From Candidatus Heimdallarchaeota archaeon (GTDB lineage Archaea; Asgardarchaeota; Heimdallarchaeia; JABLTI01), in the NCBI GenBank assembly GCA_018238155.1, contig JABCTZ010000018.1, positions 30,885 to 94,884 on the forward strand: a stretch of 64,000 nt of DNA, read 5' to 3'. The first letter of the stretch is position 1. Each line of letters starts with the position of its first letter. Shown here piece after piece: positions 47,973 to 57,296 of this stretch. The notes beneath the pieces were generated by a model, which saw nothing but the letters and a program-made list of their open reading frames with translations, searched no databases and was not told the origin of the DNA. A program made the translations under genes and the position numbers.

Positions 47973-50525
47973 TTAAGTTGCTTTCTTACGGAATAAAGCA
48001 ACTAAGGAAATTACCAAAATAACACTTGAAACTGAAAGACTTACTATTGCAAGAGCTAGAGTAATTTTGGAAATATTAGGAATAGTGGTATTTGTTGGTG
48101 AAGGTGTAGGGGTTGTTTCGCTTTCAGGAAAATCAGTGTCATCATTGGGATCAGTGCTATTAGCTATTTCCTCAAAATCAGATACTCCATCGCCATCACT
48201 ATCAGCGTTTGTAGGATCTGTGGAATGTATATTTAATTCAGCGTAATCAGATAATCCGTCTGAATCAGTATCAGCATCATTCGGATCTGTTCCTTCAACT
48301 ATCTCTTCTGAATCAGAAAGACCATCGTCATCAGAGTCGGTATCTGTAGGATCACTAAGGTGAGTGTTAACTTCATCTCCATCTGAGAGACCGTCTGCAT
48401 CTGTATCATTGTTATTAGGATCAGTATTATGTGTTATTACTTCATCATCTGGTAAACCATCTGAATCTGTATCAGCTACTGTTGGATTAGTGAAATAAAC
48501 AAATAACTCATCATAATCACTTAAATTATCCGAGTCTGTGTCTTCATTTGAAGGGTCAGTATAATATTGATGACTTTCCGCAAAATCAGTTAAACTATCA
48601 CCATCTGTATCAAGTCCAACTTTTGAAATTACAAGACCTAATGCAGAATCAACTAAATAAGCATATTCTCCTTGGACAGAACAACCAATTGCAGCATTAA
48701 AATCATCTAAAGTACCATATTCTACCGGTGTACTCAAATCACTAGTATTTATGACTTCAAAACCATTACTACCTTCTGACACTAGGGCAAAGTCACCTGA
48801 GAGTGCTATACCTGTAGCATATTGACCATCATCAAATTCTCCGACCTCAAGAGGTGAAGAAGGAGTACTTACTTTGATAATTTCTAAACCATCATCGTAG
48901 TCTGCAACATAAACATAATTGTTCTCAACAACAAGAGCTCTAGCAGAACCTCCATCAGCAAGACCACCAACTTCTACGGGAGTAGTAGGGTCGCTAATGT
49001 CGATTATTTCCAACCCATCTGAGCCATCGGCAATGTAGGCATAATCACCTACAATTACAATATCATATGCTTGCCCACCATCAACAAGCTGTGCTACTTG
49101 TACAGGTGTGGTTGGATCAGAAATATCAATAATTTCGAGTCCTGAAGAGTATTCAACAACAAATGCATATGTACCTTTAACAGCTACACTATAGGCATTT
49201 CCTCCATCATCGAATTGTCCAACTTCAATTGGATTGCTAGGATTGCTTACATCAATAATCTCAAGACCGTCTAACCCATCTGCAACAAAAGCATACCCAC
49301 CTGAGATACAAACATCTCGAGCGGTTTCACCATCATAGAGTTGAGACATGAAAACTGGTGCTGTAGGATCGCTTATATCAACTATCTCAAGACCACCTTT
49401 CCCACGAACTGTATAAGCATAATCGCCTGAGATTTCAACATCTCTAATATCTGCTCCATCATTAAATTGACCGACTTCTGAAAGAGAACCATGATTACTA
49501 ATGTCAATAATTTCTAAACCTTCACTACTATCAATAACAAAGGCGTAATTTCCATCTAGAAACAAATTTAGGTTGTATCCACCATCATCAATTTGGCCAG
49601 CTTGAGTAAGAGATCCGAAAATGCTACAATCAATTATTTCTAATCCATCATCAGCATCTGCCACATAAGCGTAGTCATCTCTAACTACAACATTTCGTGC
49701 ATGCGCTCCATCGAAATATTGCCCGACTTCTACAGGTGTAGAAGAATCACTGATGTCTATGATTTCTAAACCGTCACTGTAATCTGCAACATAAGCATAA
49801 TCTCCATCGATAAAAATCCCCCAAGCAGCTCCTCCATCATCCAACTCACCGAGTTGTGTTGGAGAAGTGGGATCAGATACATCGATTATTTCAAGTCCAT
49901 CAATATGATCTGCAACATATGCTACATCATCAATTACTACAACATCTTTTGCATATCCACCATCATAGAAATTACTGAGTTGTACAGGATTGCTTGGATC
50001 TGAAACATTGAAAATTTTAAGACCTGAAAATTCGGCTACAAATGCTAGATCATCAACAACAAAAATGCCACTTGATAAAACTTGCTCTGTTTCCGGTTGG
50101 GCAATTTGGATAGGCAATACTGGATTACTGATATCAACAATTTTCAGTCCTTCACCAAAGTCTGATAAATATGCATAATCCCCTAAAATAAAAATATCTG
50201 AAATTGAACTACCTATACAGCATTGCCCAATTTGAACGGGATTAGGGAGATAACTAATATCGAGTATTCTTATTCCTTGATCTCCGGAGGCAACATAGGC
50301 ATAGTTTCCTTCTACCCATACTGCATTTGGATCTCCAGAACTATCAAACTGTCCAATCTCTTCGTAATAGAATTGTGGAGCAGCAGTAATTCCATAAGAA
50401 GGGCAAGAACCTTCATTCACTTTTGCTTGTGATGTGGCAAAAGGTAATATCAAAATAACGAACAACAAAGATAGTAATTGTAATAGTATTTTGTTGTTGC
50501 TCAAATTTTTTGTAATAGCTGTCAT
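47973..50525 (-). CDS. 14-blade LVIVD-repeat surface protein with long calcium stalk
   Basis: 850 residues: signal peptide, fourteen LVIVD units (about 50-640), then seven tandem calcium-binding TSP3-like repeats (DTDGDSLTDF, DTDSDNLSDYDE, DTDSDGLPDDE, DTDADGLSDGDE, DSDDDGLSDSEE, DTDSDGLSDYAE, DSDGDGVSDFEE), a short Thr/Pro stalk, membrane helix and FRKKAT tail. Same plan as the protein at 44751 but repeats are more diverged, so the duplication is old. The ATG has AGAAGGTT upstream, as in the sister gene. A strong hairpin terminator follows. Confidence 0.9.
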   Translation of the reverse strand: MTAITKNLSNNKILLQLLSLLFVILILPFATSQAKVNEGSCPSYGITAAPQFYYEEIGQFDSSGDPNAVWVEGNYAYVASGDQGIRILDISYLPNPVQIGQCCIGSSISDIFILGDYAYLSDFGEGLKIVDISNPVLPIQIAQPETEQVLSSGIFVVDDLAFVAEFSGLKIFNVSDPSNPVQLSNFYDGGYAKDVVVIDDVAYVADHIDGLEIIDVSDPTSPTQLGELDDGGAAWGIFIDGDYAYVADYSDGLEIIDISDSSTPVEVGQYFDGAHARNVVVRDDYAYVADADDGLEIIDCSIFGSLTQAGQIDDGGYNLNLFLDGNYAFVIDSSEGLEIIDISNHGSLSEVGQFNDGADIRDVEISGDYAYTVRGKGGLEIVDISDPTAPVFMSQLYDGETARDVCISGGYAFVADGLDGLEIIDVSNPSNPIEVGQFDDGGNAYSVAVKGTYAFVVEYSSGLEIIDISDPTTPVQVAQLVDGGQAYDIVIVGDYAYIADGSDGLEIIDISDPTTPVEVGGLADGGSARALVVENNYVYVADYDDGLEIIKVSTPSSPLEVGEFDDGQYATGIALSGDFALVSEGSNGFEVINTSDLSTPVEYGTLDDFNAAIGCSVQGEYAYLVDSALGLVISKVGLDTDGDSLTDFAESHQYYTDPSNEDTDSDNLSDYDELFVYFTNPTVADTDSDGLPDDEVITHNTDPNNNDTDADGLSDGDEVNTHLSDPTDTDSDDDGLSDSEEIVEGTDPNDADTDSDGLSDYAELNIHSTDPTNADSDGDGVSDFEEIANSTDPNDDTDFPESETTPTPSPTNTTIPNISKITLALAIVSLSVSSVILVISLVALFRKKAT

Positions 50526-50764
50526 AAAAATAACCTTCTCTAAATTCTGAGCAATAATTGATTGCTTGAAAATAATAACAAATTCTGAACTATCTTATTA
50601 GTTATAGGCAAAGCACTCATCTATTATTTCAACCAACCCAAATAACTCTAAACTAAAATTTATGTCTTATAAAATAAAAATCTTATTGTTTAGATATTTC
50701 TAAAGAAATTGTTAAGTAAATAGTATCAAGATAGCCTAGCAAAAATAACAAAAAAATCAAAGGA

Positions 50765-50784
50765 AGAAGTGAATTTTCACTTCT
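50765..50784 (-). terminator. Orphan hairpin terminator shared with 60005-60024
   Basis: AGAAGTGAA-TT-TTCACTTCT stem-loop, identical to the one closing the gene at 60023. Here no intact gene precedes it, only the remnant at 50785-50966. Confidence 0.6.
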
Positions 50785-50966
50785 ATTCTCTTCTTTTGGA
50801 GGAGTATTGTAATTAATGCAGTTGATATAAAACCTATGAATCCTAGTACATTCACATTTATTATCAATGGATTTGTTACCAGACTTAGAATTAGTATTGC
50901 AGTTGTTTCCAAAGTAGAAGGTTTAGGTGCTAATCCTTTCTTTGTAATATTGTTTTCTTGTTTCAA
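50785..50966 (-). pseudogene. Remnant of a surface-protein C-terminal anchor
   Basis: Minus-strand frame ending PLIINVNVLGFIGFISTALI-TILLQKKRIE, a hydrophobic helix plus basic tail in the position, relative to the shared terminator, where the gene at 60023 has its anchor. Removing one A from the run before the end would give ...QRRE-stop just before the hairpin, as in the KRRR/KRRK tails of intact genes. The frame upstream is open to about 51020 without a start. Likely the last piece of a deleted gene. Confidence 0.35.
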
Positions 50967-51047
50967 AAAAATCTCAAATGAAAAAAAGTTTAGAAAAATG
51001 GATCTTTTAATCTATTCTTCTTTTAGATAGACGTTGGTGTATGTTTT

Positions 51048-52229
51048 TTATTCTATTCCTGTCCATCCATCTATGAAAATTTGTGTACGTTGGTCTTTCC
51101 ACCATTTCTTCTCTTCATCTGCAGACATCCTTCTTCGTACAGATGGGTCTAATTTTTCAGCAGAATACGATTCCGGATTTCTTTCTCTCAATGCGTCTTC
51201 TACTGGTTCCCAACCATTAGCTTGGTAGTAGTCCCGGTAAATTATCTTTAGCTTAGGTAGTTCAGTAATCCATGCCGGCCAATCAGAATACCCTCTTTGA
51301 CCTATTTTAGCACTTGTTAGGTCCAATTCTTCCAAGTTTTCAAGCTGTTTCATCGATTCTGGTAGTGTTTTCAATTCTTGTGCAAAGCTCATATTGAGTT
51401 TCTTTAGATTAACAAAATTACCGATTGACTCATCAAAAACTGTGTTATTTATAACACAACTTCCCAGGTTTAATTCTTCAAGATCGGTTAACAGAAAAAC
51501 TGGTTTGATATCTTTTGCAGAATAATTGAAAGTCTTTCGAAGACTCAGTTTTTTCAATGTGGGTATTTTTTGCAAAATCTCAGCATTAAGACTATAGCTA
51601 GCGTTTCTTAGAATTATAGATTCTACTTCGGATAATTGAGCAAAACTCTCTGGTAGAATGTTTAGATTTCCTTTATTTCGGTCAAATTTCTCGTATCGAA
51701 ACTCCTTCAATTTTGTTAGGTTTGAAATTGTTTCTGGCATATTTTCTCTAAGTTCTGCATTAAATAAGCGTATTTTTTCGACATGACCTTCTTTTATTAC
51801 AACATAACTTCCACGATCATCTCTAACGGTATAAATTGGTTCTTTAATTATATCTTCAACAGCTCGTAGGAATGATACTTCCCCTGTTTCTAGAGCTATT
51901 CCTCGGTGGGCACTATCTCCATCTGTTGCTCTTTCAGCTGTTCGCGCTTCATTTTGATCAGCCCACAGCTTCAGGTAAGTTTTAGGACTAAAATTACCTA
52001 GATATGAAGTCATTTCATCCGTTACTTTTCCTTGTCCATCTAGAACTTGGAAATTCCATGTACCACTTGACATCCATCCACTGCATGAAGGACATTTTTG
52101 TGATTTCCATGAGAACTGACAATTTCCACAAAGCAGAAAAGAAGTTCCACATTTCTTGCATGTTGCGGTTACATTTACAGTTGTACTGCTTTGAATCCCG
52201 CATCTTTGACATTTTTTAACCATAGCCAT
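51048..52229 (-). CDS. Leucine-rich-repeat protein with N-terminal zinc ribbons
   Basis: About 393 residues. N-terminus: three or four CxxC pairs (CQRCGIQ, CKKCGTS, CGNCQFS, CPSCSGW) form a zinc-ribbon tandem. A middle region follows, then from about 165 to 370 LRRs of the 'LKEFRYEKFDRNKGNLNILP' and 'LEELDLTSAKIGQ' type. No signal peptide; cytoplasmic. A GTGAT site precedes ATG 52229. Role unknown; the LRR suggests protein binding. Divergent from the RING-like membrane gene. Confidence 0.8.
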   Translation of the reverse strand: MAMVKKCQRCGIQSSTTVNVTATCKKCGTSFLLCGNCQFSWKSQKCPSCSGWMSSGTWNFQVLDGQGKVTDEMTSYLGNFSPKTYLKLWADQNEARTAERATDGDSAHRGIALETGEVSFLRAVEDIIKEPIYTVRDDRGSYVVIKEGHVEKIRLFNAELRENMPETISNLTKLKEFRYEKFDRNKGNLNILPESFAQLSEVESIILRNASYSLNAEILQKIPTLKKLSLRKTFNYSAKDIKPVFLLTDLEELNLGSCVINNTVFDESIGNFVNLKKLNMSFAQELKTLPESMKQLENLEELDLTSAKIGQRGYSDWPAWITELPKLKIIYRDYYQANGWEPVEDALRERNPESYSAEKLDPSVRRRMSADEEKKWWKDQRTQIFIDGWTGIE

Positions 52230-52535
52230 ATAAATCACATATGATTTTGATTGATCGATTGATTGTTCTCTCTCATTTTCTCCACAATTTTTCCCCTGAA
52301 AAAGAACTTATTCCTATTTTTTACAGACTTTATTTTATTTAACTCTTTTTGTGCAATACCACAAAAAATTTTCAAGAGTTGGTTCACTTCTTGTTGGAAA
52401 ATTTTACTAATTTACTCCTCAATAATATCAAAAATTAGGATTCTATATCATTTTATATTGAACGAAATCTAAAGAGTATATATATTAATGAAATTGTGAA
52501 TTATCAAATATCTGTTGTTGAGAAAGGGTGAACAT
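52230..52535. other. Divergent promoter region
   Basis: 306 nt between the zinc-LRR gene and the RING-like membrane gene. Very AT-rich with T-runs; likely holds both promoters (for example the TATATATTAAT tract near 52480-52490 for the + gene). No ORF or RNA signal seen. Confidence 0.4.
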
Positions 52536-53258
52536 ATGAAGGAAGAGAAAGAAAAAGAGAATTTAACCTTAGTCGAACAAAAGCTAAAACAAAATAAAAA
52601 AATGATAATAGTTTCAGGTTCATCATTATTACTCATTTCAGTTTCATTACTGATTTTTTTAACGATTACATTGCCACCTATAGACGTTACTTTGCCGATA
52701 ATTTCAATAGCAATTACAACGGCCATATTTTTAATTTTCTATATTTTACTTTATCCAAAAAAAATAACTCAACAATATTTTATGGAATTAATAAAAACAA
52801 AAAATGCTGAAGAATTAATTACAATAGCATCTAGTTTCAGTTATACAACTAATTTAGCTCTATATGCGTTAGCAGATATTAGATATCCTGATATTGAAAA
52901 AGTATTTTCCGCTAATCTAAAGAAAAGACGAGTTAAGGGTATTACATCTACTGTGATGAGCATATTGAAACTGAAAAATCGGTATCCTTTTGATATACCA
53001 GATTCTACAAACATTCACTCTGATTATTCAATAAAAATTGCCAAAGTTTATTTTATTGATCAAAAAACAGATTTGGGTAAATGTATGATTTCTAAAATAT
53101 CATTAAGTATCGATATGGATATAACCATCTGTCCTTTCTGTGGTAAAATGGCTAAGAGAACTTTACTAGAAAATTGGTTACAAGACAATCCCTTTTGCCC
53201 CATTTGTAGGAAAGATTTGATTATTAATGATTGCCCACAAGTAGAAATTAAAGACTAA
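52536..53258 (+). CDS. Membrane-anchored RING-like zinc protein
   Basis: 240 residues: a charged, coiled N-terminus (about 1-30), two membrane helices (about 31-80, hairpin), a cytoplasmic helical domain and a C-terminal RING-like finger: C-M-I-S, then CPFCGKMAKRTLLENWLQDN (starting near 197), then CPIC-RKDLI. The 'L..WL....CPICR..L' end is the classic RING pattern, but the second Cys of the first pair is Ser, so one zinc site may be lost. ATG 52536 has GGTGA 5 nt upstream. Paralogue of the broken gene at 13740. Whether it has E3-like activity is unknown. Confidence 0.72.
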   Translation: MKEEKEKENLTLVEQKLKQNKKMIIVSGSSLLLISVSLLIFLTITLPPIDVTLPIISIAITTAIFLIFYILLYPKKITQQYFMELIKTKNAEELITIASSFSYTTNLALYALADIRYPDIEKVFSANLKKRRVKGITSTVMSILKLKNRYPFDIPDSTNIHSDYSIKIAKVYFIDQKTDLGKCMISKISLSIDMDITICPFCGKMAKRTLLENWLQDNPFCPICRKDLIINDCPQVEIKD

Positions 53259-53432
53259 AAAATAGATGATCAATACTTTCACAAGGAATATTGATTCAAA
53301 TTACAGCATAGCACTTAGAAATATTTCTGCTACTAAATTCATCAAGAAATTGATCTTCATCAACCTAATATATAAGATATTTTACTAAAAAATCGTTAGT
53401 AGATAAAATTTAATTTAGTAGCTTTTCAGCTC

Positions 53433-53771
53433 CTAATGACCTTTAAATTCTGCTAATGCATCTTCAGCGGCTTTTTCAATTTCAGCAACCATTTTATCGT
53501 AGAAATGTTTGAATTCTTCTTTATGACATTCTGACCCACCCCAAGGATTGAAATGAGCAACGAGCTCACCTGAAGCATCAAGAACTCTGAAGGTTGGTCT
53601 TGAAATAGGTCCTGGTTTTGGATCTTTTTCTTCTTCTGGATTAACAATTTCTAGAAGATAGCTTTCATTGCAATTTTTCTTAATTATTTCCGGAATTATC
53701 TTCTCTCGAGCATCAAATTGCACTCGTAAACGTGGTGGTTCAACCATAGTCATCACTTCTAATTTTGCCAT
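53433..53771 (-). CDS. Small soluble protein of unknown function
   Basis: 112 residues from ATG 53771 (GAGAG upstream). Beta-rich middle (EPPRLRVQFDAREKIIPEII, then RPTFRVLDASGELVAHFNPW) followed by a C-terminal helix rich in Glu/Lys. The pattern hints at a thioredoxin-like or SelW-like small fold with Cys at NCNE and SECH, but I do not recognise the family. Confidence 0.6.
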   Translation of the reverse strand: MAKLEVMTMVEPPRLRVQFDAREKIIPEIIKKNCNESYLLEIVNPEEEKDPKPGPISRPTFRVLDASGELVAHFNPWGGSECHKEEFKHFYDKMVAEIEKAAEDALAEFKGH

Positions 53772-53973
53772 TTTCTCTCTCAATTCTATTTGAATTTGAT
53801 TTGAAAAAGAACATGTTCCCTTTTTCAAATGTCAATTAGTTTATTTAAATTTTTACTTTCGAAAAAAAAGCACAAATATGTTCTTCTAAATAGATTGATA
53901 CTTGAGAAAAATATCTTAACCAGTGATCTTCTAAATTAAGAAATTTTATAATTGATGAATTCTTCTTTTGTAT

Positions 53974-55530
53974 ATGAATTCTAAAGAAGAGAGGATTAAA
54001 GAGTTAATTTTTGCATTACGAAGAGATTTCAAAATCAGCAAAGACATTGTGATTGCTCTTGGTAAGATTGGTTCAGCAGTTATTCCTCATTTAATAGATG
54101 CTTACCAAGTAGATGATTTTGCTTTTCGACTGAAGATCATTGAAACATTGAGCGAATTAGGAGAATTAGGACTTCCCGGTTTGGTAGAGTTATTGGATCA
54201 TTCCGATATCAAAACCAAAACCACTATACTCAAAACAATTAGAAAAATGGATGTAGATGCATCTAGTTTAAACAATTCAATTATAAAAAAAATGGAAGAA
54301 ATAACTGAATGGAAAAATATTGTTTATACTAACTTCCAAAATTTAGAAGATCAAGTAGATGATATAATTCAATTTAGGAATGTTCTTGTGAAAAACCTTC
54401 TTGAAATTAACCGACTCGATACCAATACAGACACTGTAAAAGAACTTGCTTTTATTACCACTCACATTTATTTTAGGAAGATACAAAATCAGGAAATAAA
54501 AACCGAACTAGATCATTTTTATACTAAATTACTCGAAAATAAAAAAATAACCATTCTTGAATTTGAAGAGATTTACAAAAAAATCTACAAAATAGATACT
54601 ATGATGGAAAAAATTATCAGAGGTTATCTTGAGAGCTATAACGCTCAAATTAAATCTGAAACTTTAGAGGTCATTTTGAAAATTGTTGGAGAACAACTAG
54701 CAAGGGGACTAATCTACAAAAACTGTGACAGGAATTTCTATGTGTACAATTATGATTCAGAGAGAGTTAGGAATCTACCAAATCATGCTCTTTATCTAGG
54801 TATGGTTTACTTATTTACTGATGAACAGCTCGACAGATTAGCAGGTATTACAACATTTGATTCGATTAAGGGAATCGTAGTGGAAATGAAACGCGATTTA
54901 AGTTATGATTTAGAGGATATCATGTTAAAAGATATCATTGGTGAGCAAGGTGCAAATGAAACGATTAAAACAGGGATAAAAAAACTCGATCTTAGTGTAA
55001 AGAAATTATCATCAGTTGATCTTGATCCTCTTGAAGATTGTCGGGATTTAGAATTTCTGAATCTAAGTGATAATAAACTTGTAACAATAAATCTCGAACC
55101 TTTAATGAATTGTGAAAATTTTGATTTTTTAGATCTTTCTAAGAATCAACTTACTTTTCTTGATCTTAAACCTCTAAGTAATTGTAAGAAATTGAGTTGG
55201 TTAGTTTTAGAAAACAATAAGATCTATATGATCGATTTAACACCTTTGCGAAATAACCCCACTTTATTTGAATTAAAACTCAAAAATAATGCATTAACAA
55301 CTCTTAATTTGGATTCATTGAGTAATTGTACTCAATTGATAGAGCTTGATTTATCAAATAATAACATTAAGCAAATTGATGTGACACCTTTGGAAAGCTG
55401 TAAACAGTTAGAATTCTTAGGTATAGATGATTCAACGAAATTGCTATGGCGAAAACCAAATTTACCAAAAGAAGAAGATTTGTCTGAAGGATTGCGAGAG
55501 CATTACTCAAGATTAATAATAATTAAATAG
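53974..55530 (+). CDS. HEAT plus leucine-rich-repeat protein
   Basis: 518 residues. Residues about 1-85 form HEAT/PBS-lyase-like helices (ALGKIGSAVIPHLIDAYQVD, GLPGLVELLDHSD), a long helical middle runs to about 340, and six LRRs of 21-23 residues follow ('LDLSKNQLTFLDLKPLSNCK' type). No signal peptide. The LRR consensus with 'PL.NC..L' resembles bacterial internalin-like cytoplasmic LRRs. Function unknown; a protein-binding scaffold is likely. Confidence 0.78.
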   Translation: MNSKEERIKELIFALRRDFKISKDIVIALGKIGSAVIPHLIDAYQVDDFAFRLKIIETLSELGELGLPGLVELLDHSDIKTKTTILKTIRKMDVDASSLNNSIIKKMEEITEWKNIVYTNFQNLEDQVDDIIQFRNVLVKNLLEINRLDTNTDTVKELAFITTHIYFRKIQNQEIKTELDHFYTKLLENKKITILEFEEIYKKIYKIDTMMEKIIRGYLESYNAQIKSETLEVILKIVGEQLARGLIYKNCDRNFYVYNYDSERVRNLPNHALYLGMVYLFTDEQLDRLAGITTFDSIKGIVVEMKRDLSYDLEDIMLKDIIGEQGANETIKTGIKKLDLSVKKLSSVDLDPLEDCRDLEFLNLSDNKLVTINLEPLMNCENFDFLDLSKNQLTFLDLKPLSNCKKLSWLVLENNKIYMIDLTPLRNNPTLFELKLKNNALTTLNLDSLSNCTQLIELDLSNNNIKQIDVTPLESCKQLEFLGIDDSTKLLWRKPNLPKEEDLSEGLREHYSRLIIIK

Positions 55531-55613
55531 GTTACTCTAAATTGAAACCAATCCTTTTTTTCAGACAGATTTCCAAAAGGGAATTCATATGAACATATTA
55601 GTTTGTTGTCACA

Positions 55614-57040
55614 TTATACTTCATTAGGTTTAATTGCTGAATTTTTGTTTCGAATAGCATTAACGCTCAAAAGAGCTATTGGTACAACTATCAAAACAAA
55701 ATTAATTATTCCACCAATCAGAAATAGTCTAGAAATATCTAAATCAGACCCCTTTATTGGTAGTGCAATTATTGGTGAGAGAAATTGACCAAGATATAAC
55801 ATTAAGACAAATATACCCACAACTCTTCCGCGTATTTTCGCAGGTGTATAAAGCAGTAACCATGCTTGGATATTTGGCATAAAGAATCCCCACCCTAGAC
55901 CGATCATTCCCACTGCAACAAAGATCACCCAAGATAAAGGTGCTAGAGCAAGTAGAACGAAGCCACTTTGTTTAATAAAGAAATAGTCAGTGTCAAAGAT
56001 ACCAATGTAATCATAGTAATCTTTAGGACTTACTTTTAAAGTTGAAACGATTGCAGCTTTTTGTGCTTCTTCCAATCCTTTTTGATAATCATTATAGTAT
56101 CTATTAATAAGCCAACTCCAACTAATATCAAAAAAGTCAGAGAATTCCTCCAAACTATAATCTGTTACTTCAATATCGAAGTAGGTACCTAAATTTGTTA
56201 TATTATTGAATTCTTTTAATGGAAAATTAATTTTCCCCATTGGCGCTTGTAACGTTTCCCACAAATATGTTGGTAATTCGGTTGTTGTTTCTACAATTTC
56301 ATTATCAACAATTTTGTAAAATGGTGAGATCTTCTCATCTGACATTTCTATTACAAAGTTATGATTTACGGTATATTTCGCAACCTGTATATCAGTTGTA
56401 GCAAACAGATATTTCTCTTTATAGAAAAGTTCATCTTTAGCTGATGCGTGTACAAAATCTGTAATGCTGTTAGACCACTCATATTTAACTACTCTATTAT
56501 TAAGGATTACTTTTGGCAAGTTTGAAGCGAATGCATCATAAACTAATTCTGCAGTATCTTCTAAATATAATGCATAAGATGTAACGCTATCTAAACCATT
56601 AACTGATTCATTTAGATTATATTTTATTGTAATAAATTTAGCATCTGATTCATTGAAATATGGATCTAGATAGTCCATTAGATTATTTTGGGATCCATAA
56701 TTACAATTAACTAGTTTCATATCATTTAAATATTGAGTATATGAAATTAATTGGTTTAGATAATAATCCTTAATTGATTGTGTAATTGCTACTGGTTCCT
56801 TCATTATTTGAAAACTATCAATTAAGCTAATTCCATAAGTTGAATGTTCGATAGAGTCAGTAAGATTAACAGGATGAATGTCATTTAAGTATTCAATAAA
56901 TCTTCTAAGAAGCTATTAAGAAAAGCTTCCTCATTTTCTTCTTTCTCACCGAAAGTGTTAAATGCGTTTATTTGCACAAAATCTGAATAAATCAGAATTA
57001 TCATTATCAATAGTGTATATAATTGATTTCTTTTTATCAT
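55614..57040 (-). pseudogene. Frameshifted chimera: signal peptide, extracellular domain, C-terminal MFS half
   Basis: The open frame 55614-56804 encodes about 270 soluble residues followed by the last four or five helices of an MFS transporter, with the family loop IRGRVVGIF and 'GLGWGFFMPNIQAWLL'. It lacks an N-terminal half. A better start, ATG 57040, gives a signal peptide (MIKRNQLYTLLIMIILIY) and runs 50 codons to a stop; the two frames join near 56905-56915 if one base is restored (F-I-E-Y-L-N-D follows directly). So the gene is broken, and the joining of a secreted domain to half a transporter may itself be a deletion fusion. Confidence 0.6.
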
Positions 57041-57103
57041 TTGAAATACACACCCGCTTTTTTAAGAAAAAGGATCTTCCCAAATCCAAATTCCTCTCTG
57101 TGT

Positions 57104-57165
57104 TTTTCTTTCCCCTTCGAAAGGGATAATTATTATTTCAAAATATCATATAAAAAAGTACATTT
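57104..57165. repeat. 5'-flank element, copy B, with conserved hairpin
   Basis: Second copy of the element at 47242: CTCTCTGTGTTTTTCT, then TCCCCTTCGAAAGGGA hairpin. It lies between the divergent genes that start at 57040 (minus) and 57297 (plus). Confidence 0.6.
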
Positions 57166-57296
57166 CTTTTACAGTGTTAATTTTAAAAAACAATATATTT
57201 TTAAATATTCAAGACAAAATAAAAACCTAGTATTAGAAAATGAAAAGAGAATATTGTAATAGTTAACTCTTTTTTTTAATAAAAAGTGGGGATATA

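Noticed and set aside
44751..50525. Regular DNA repeats suggesting a CRISPR or satellite array
   Set aside because: The period of about 126 nt is that of the 42-residue LVIVD units; the frame is kept and codons differ between units.
50836..51030. Plus-strand 64-codon hydrophobic frame
   Set aside because: Antisense of the anchor remnant; hydrophobic only because of AT-rich codons.
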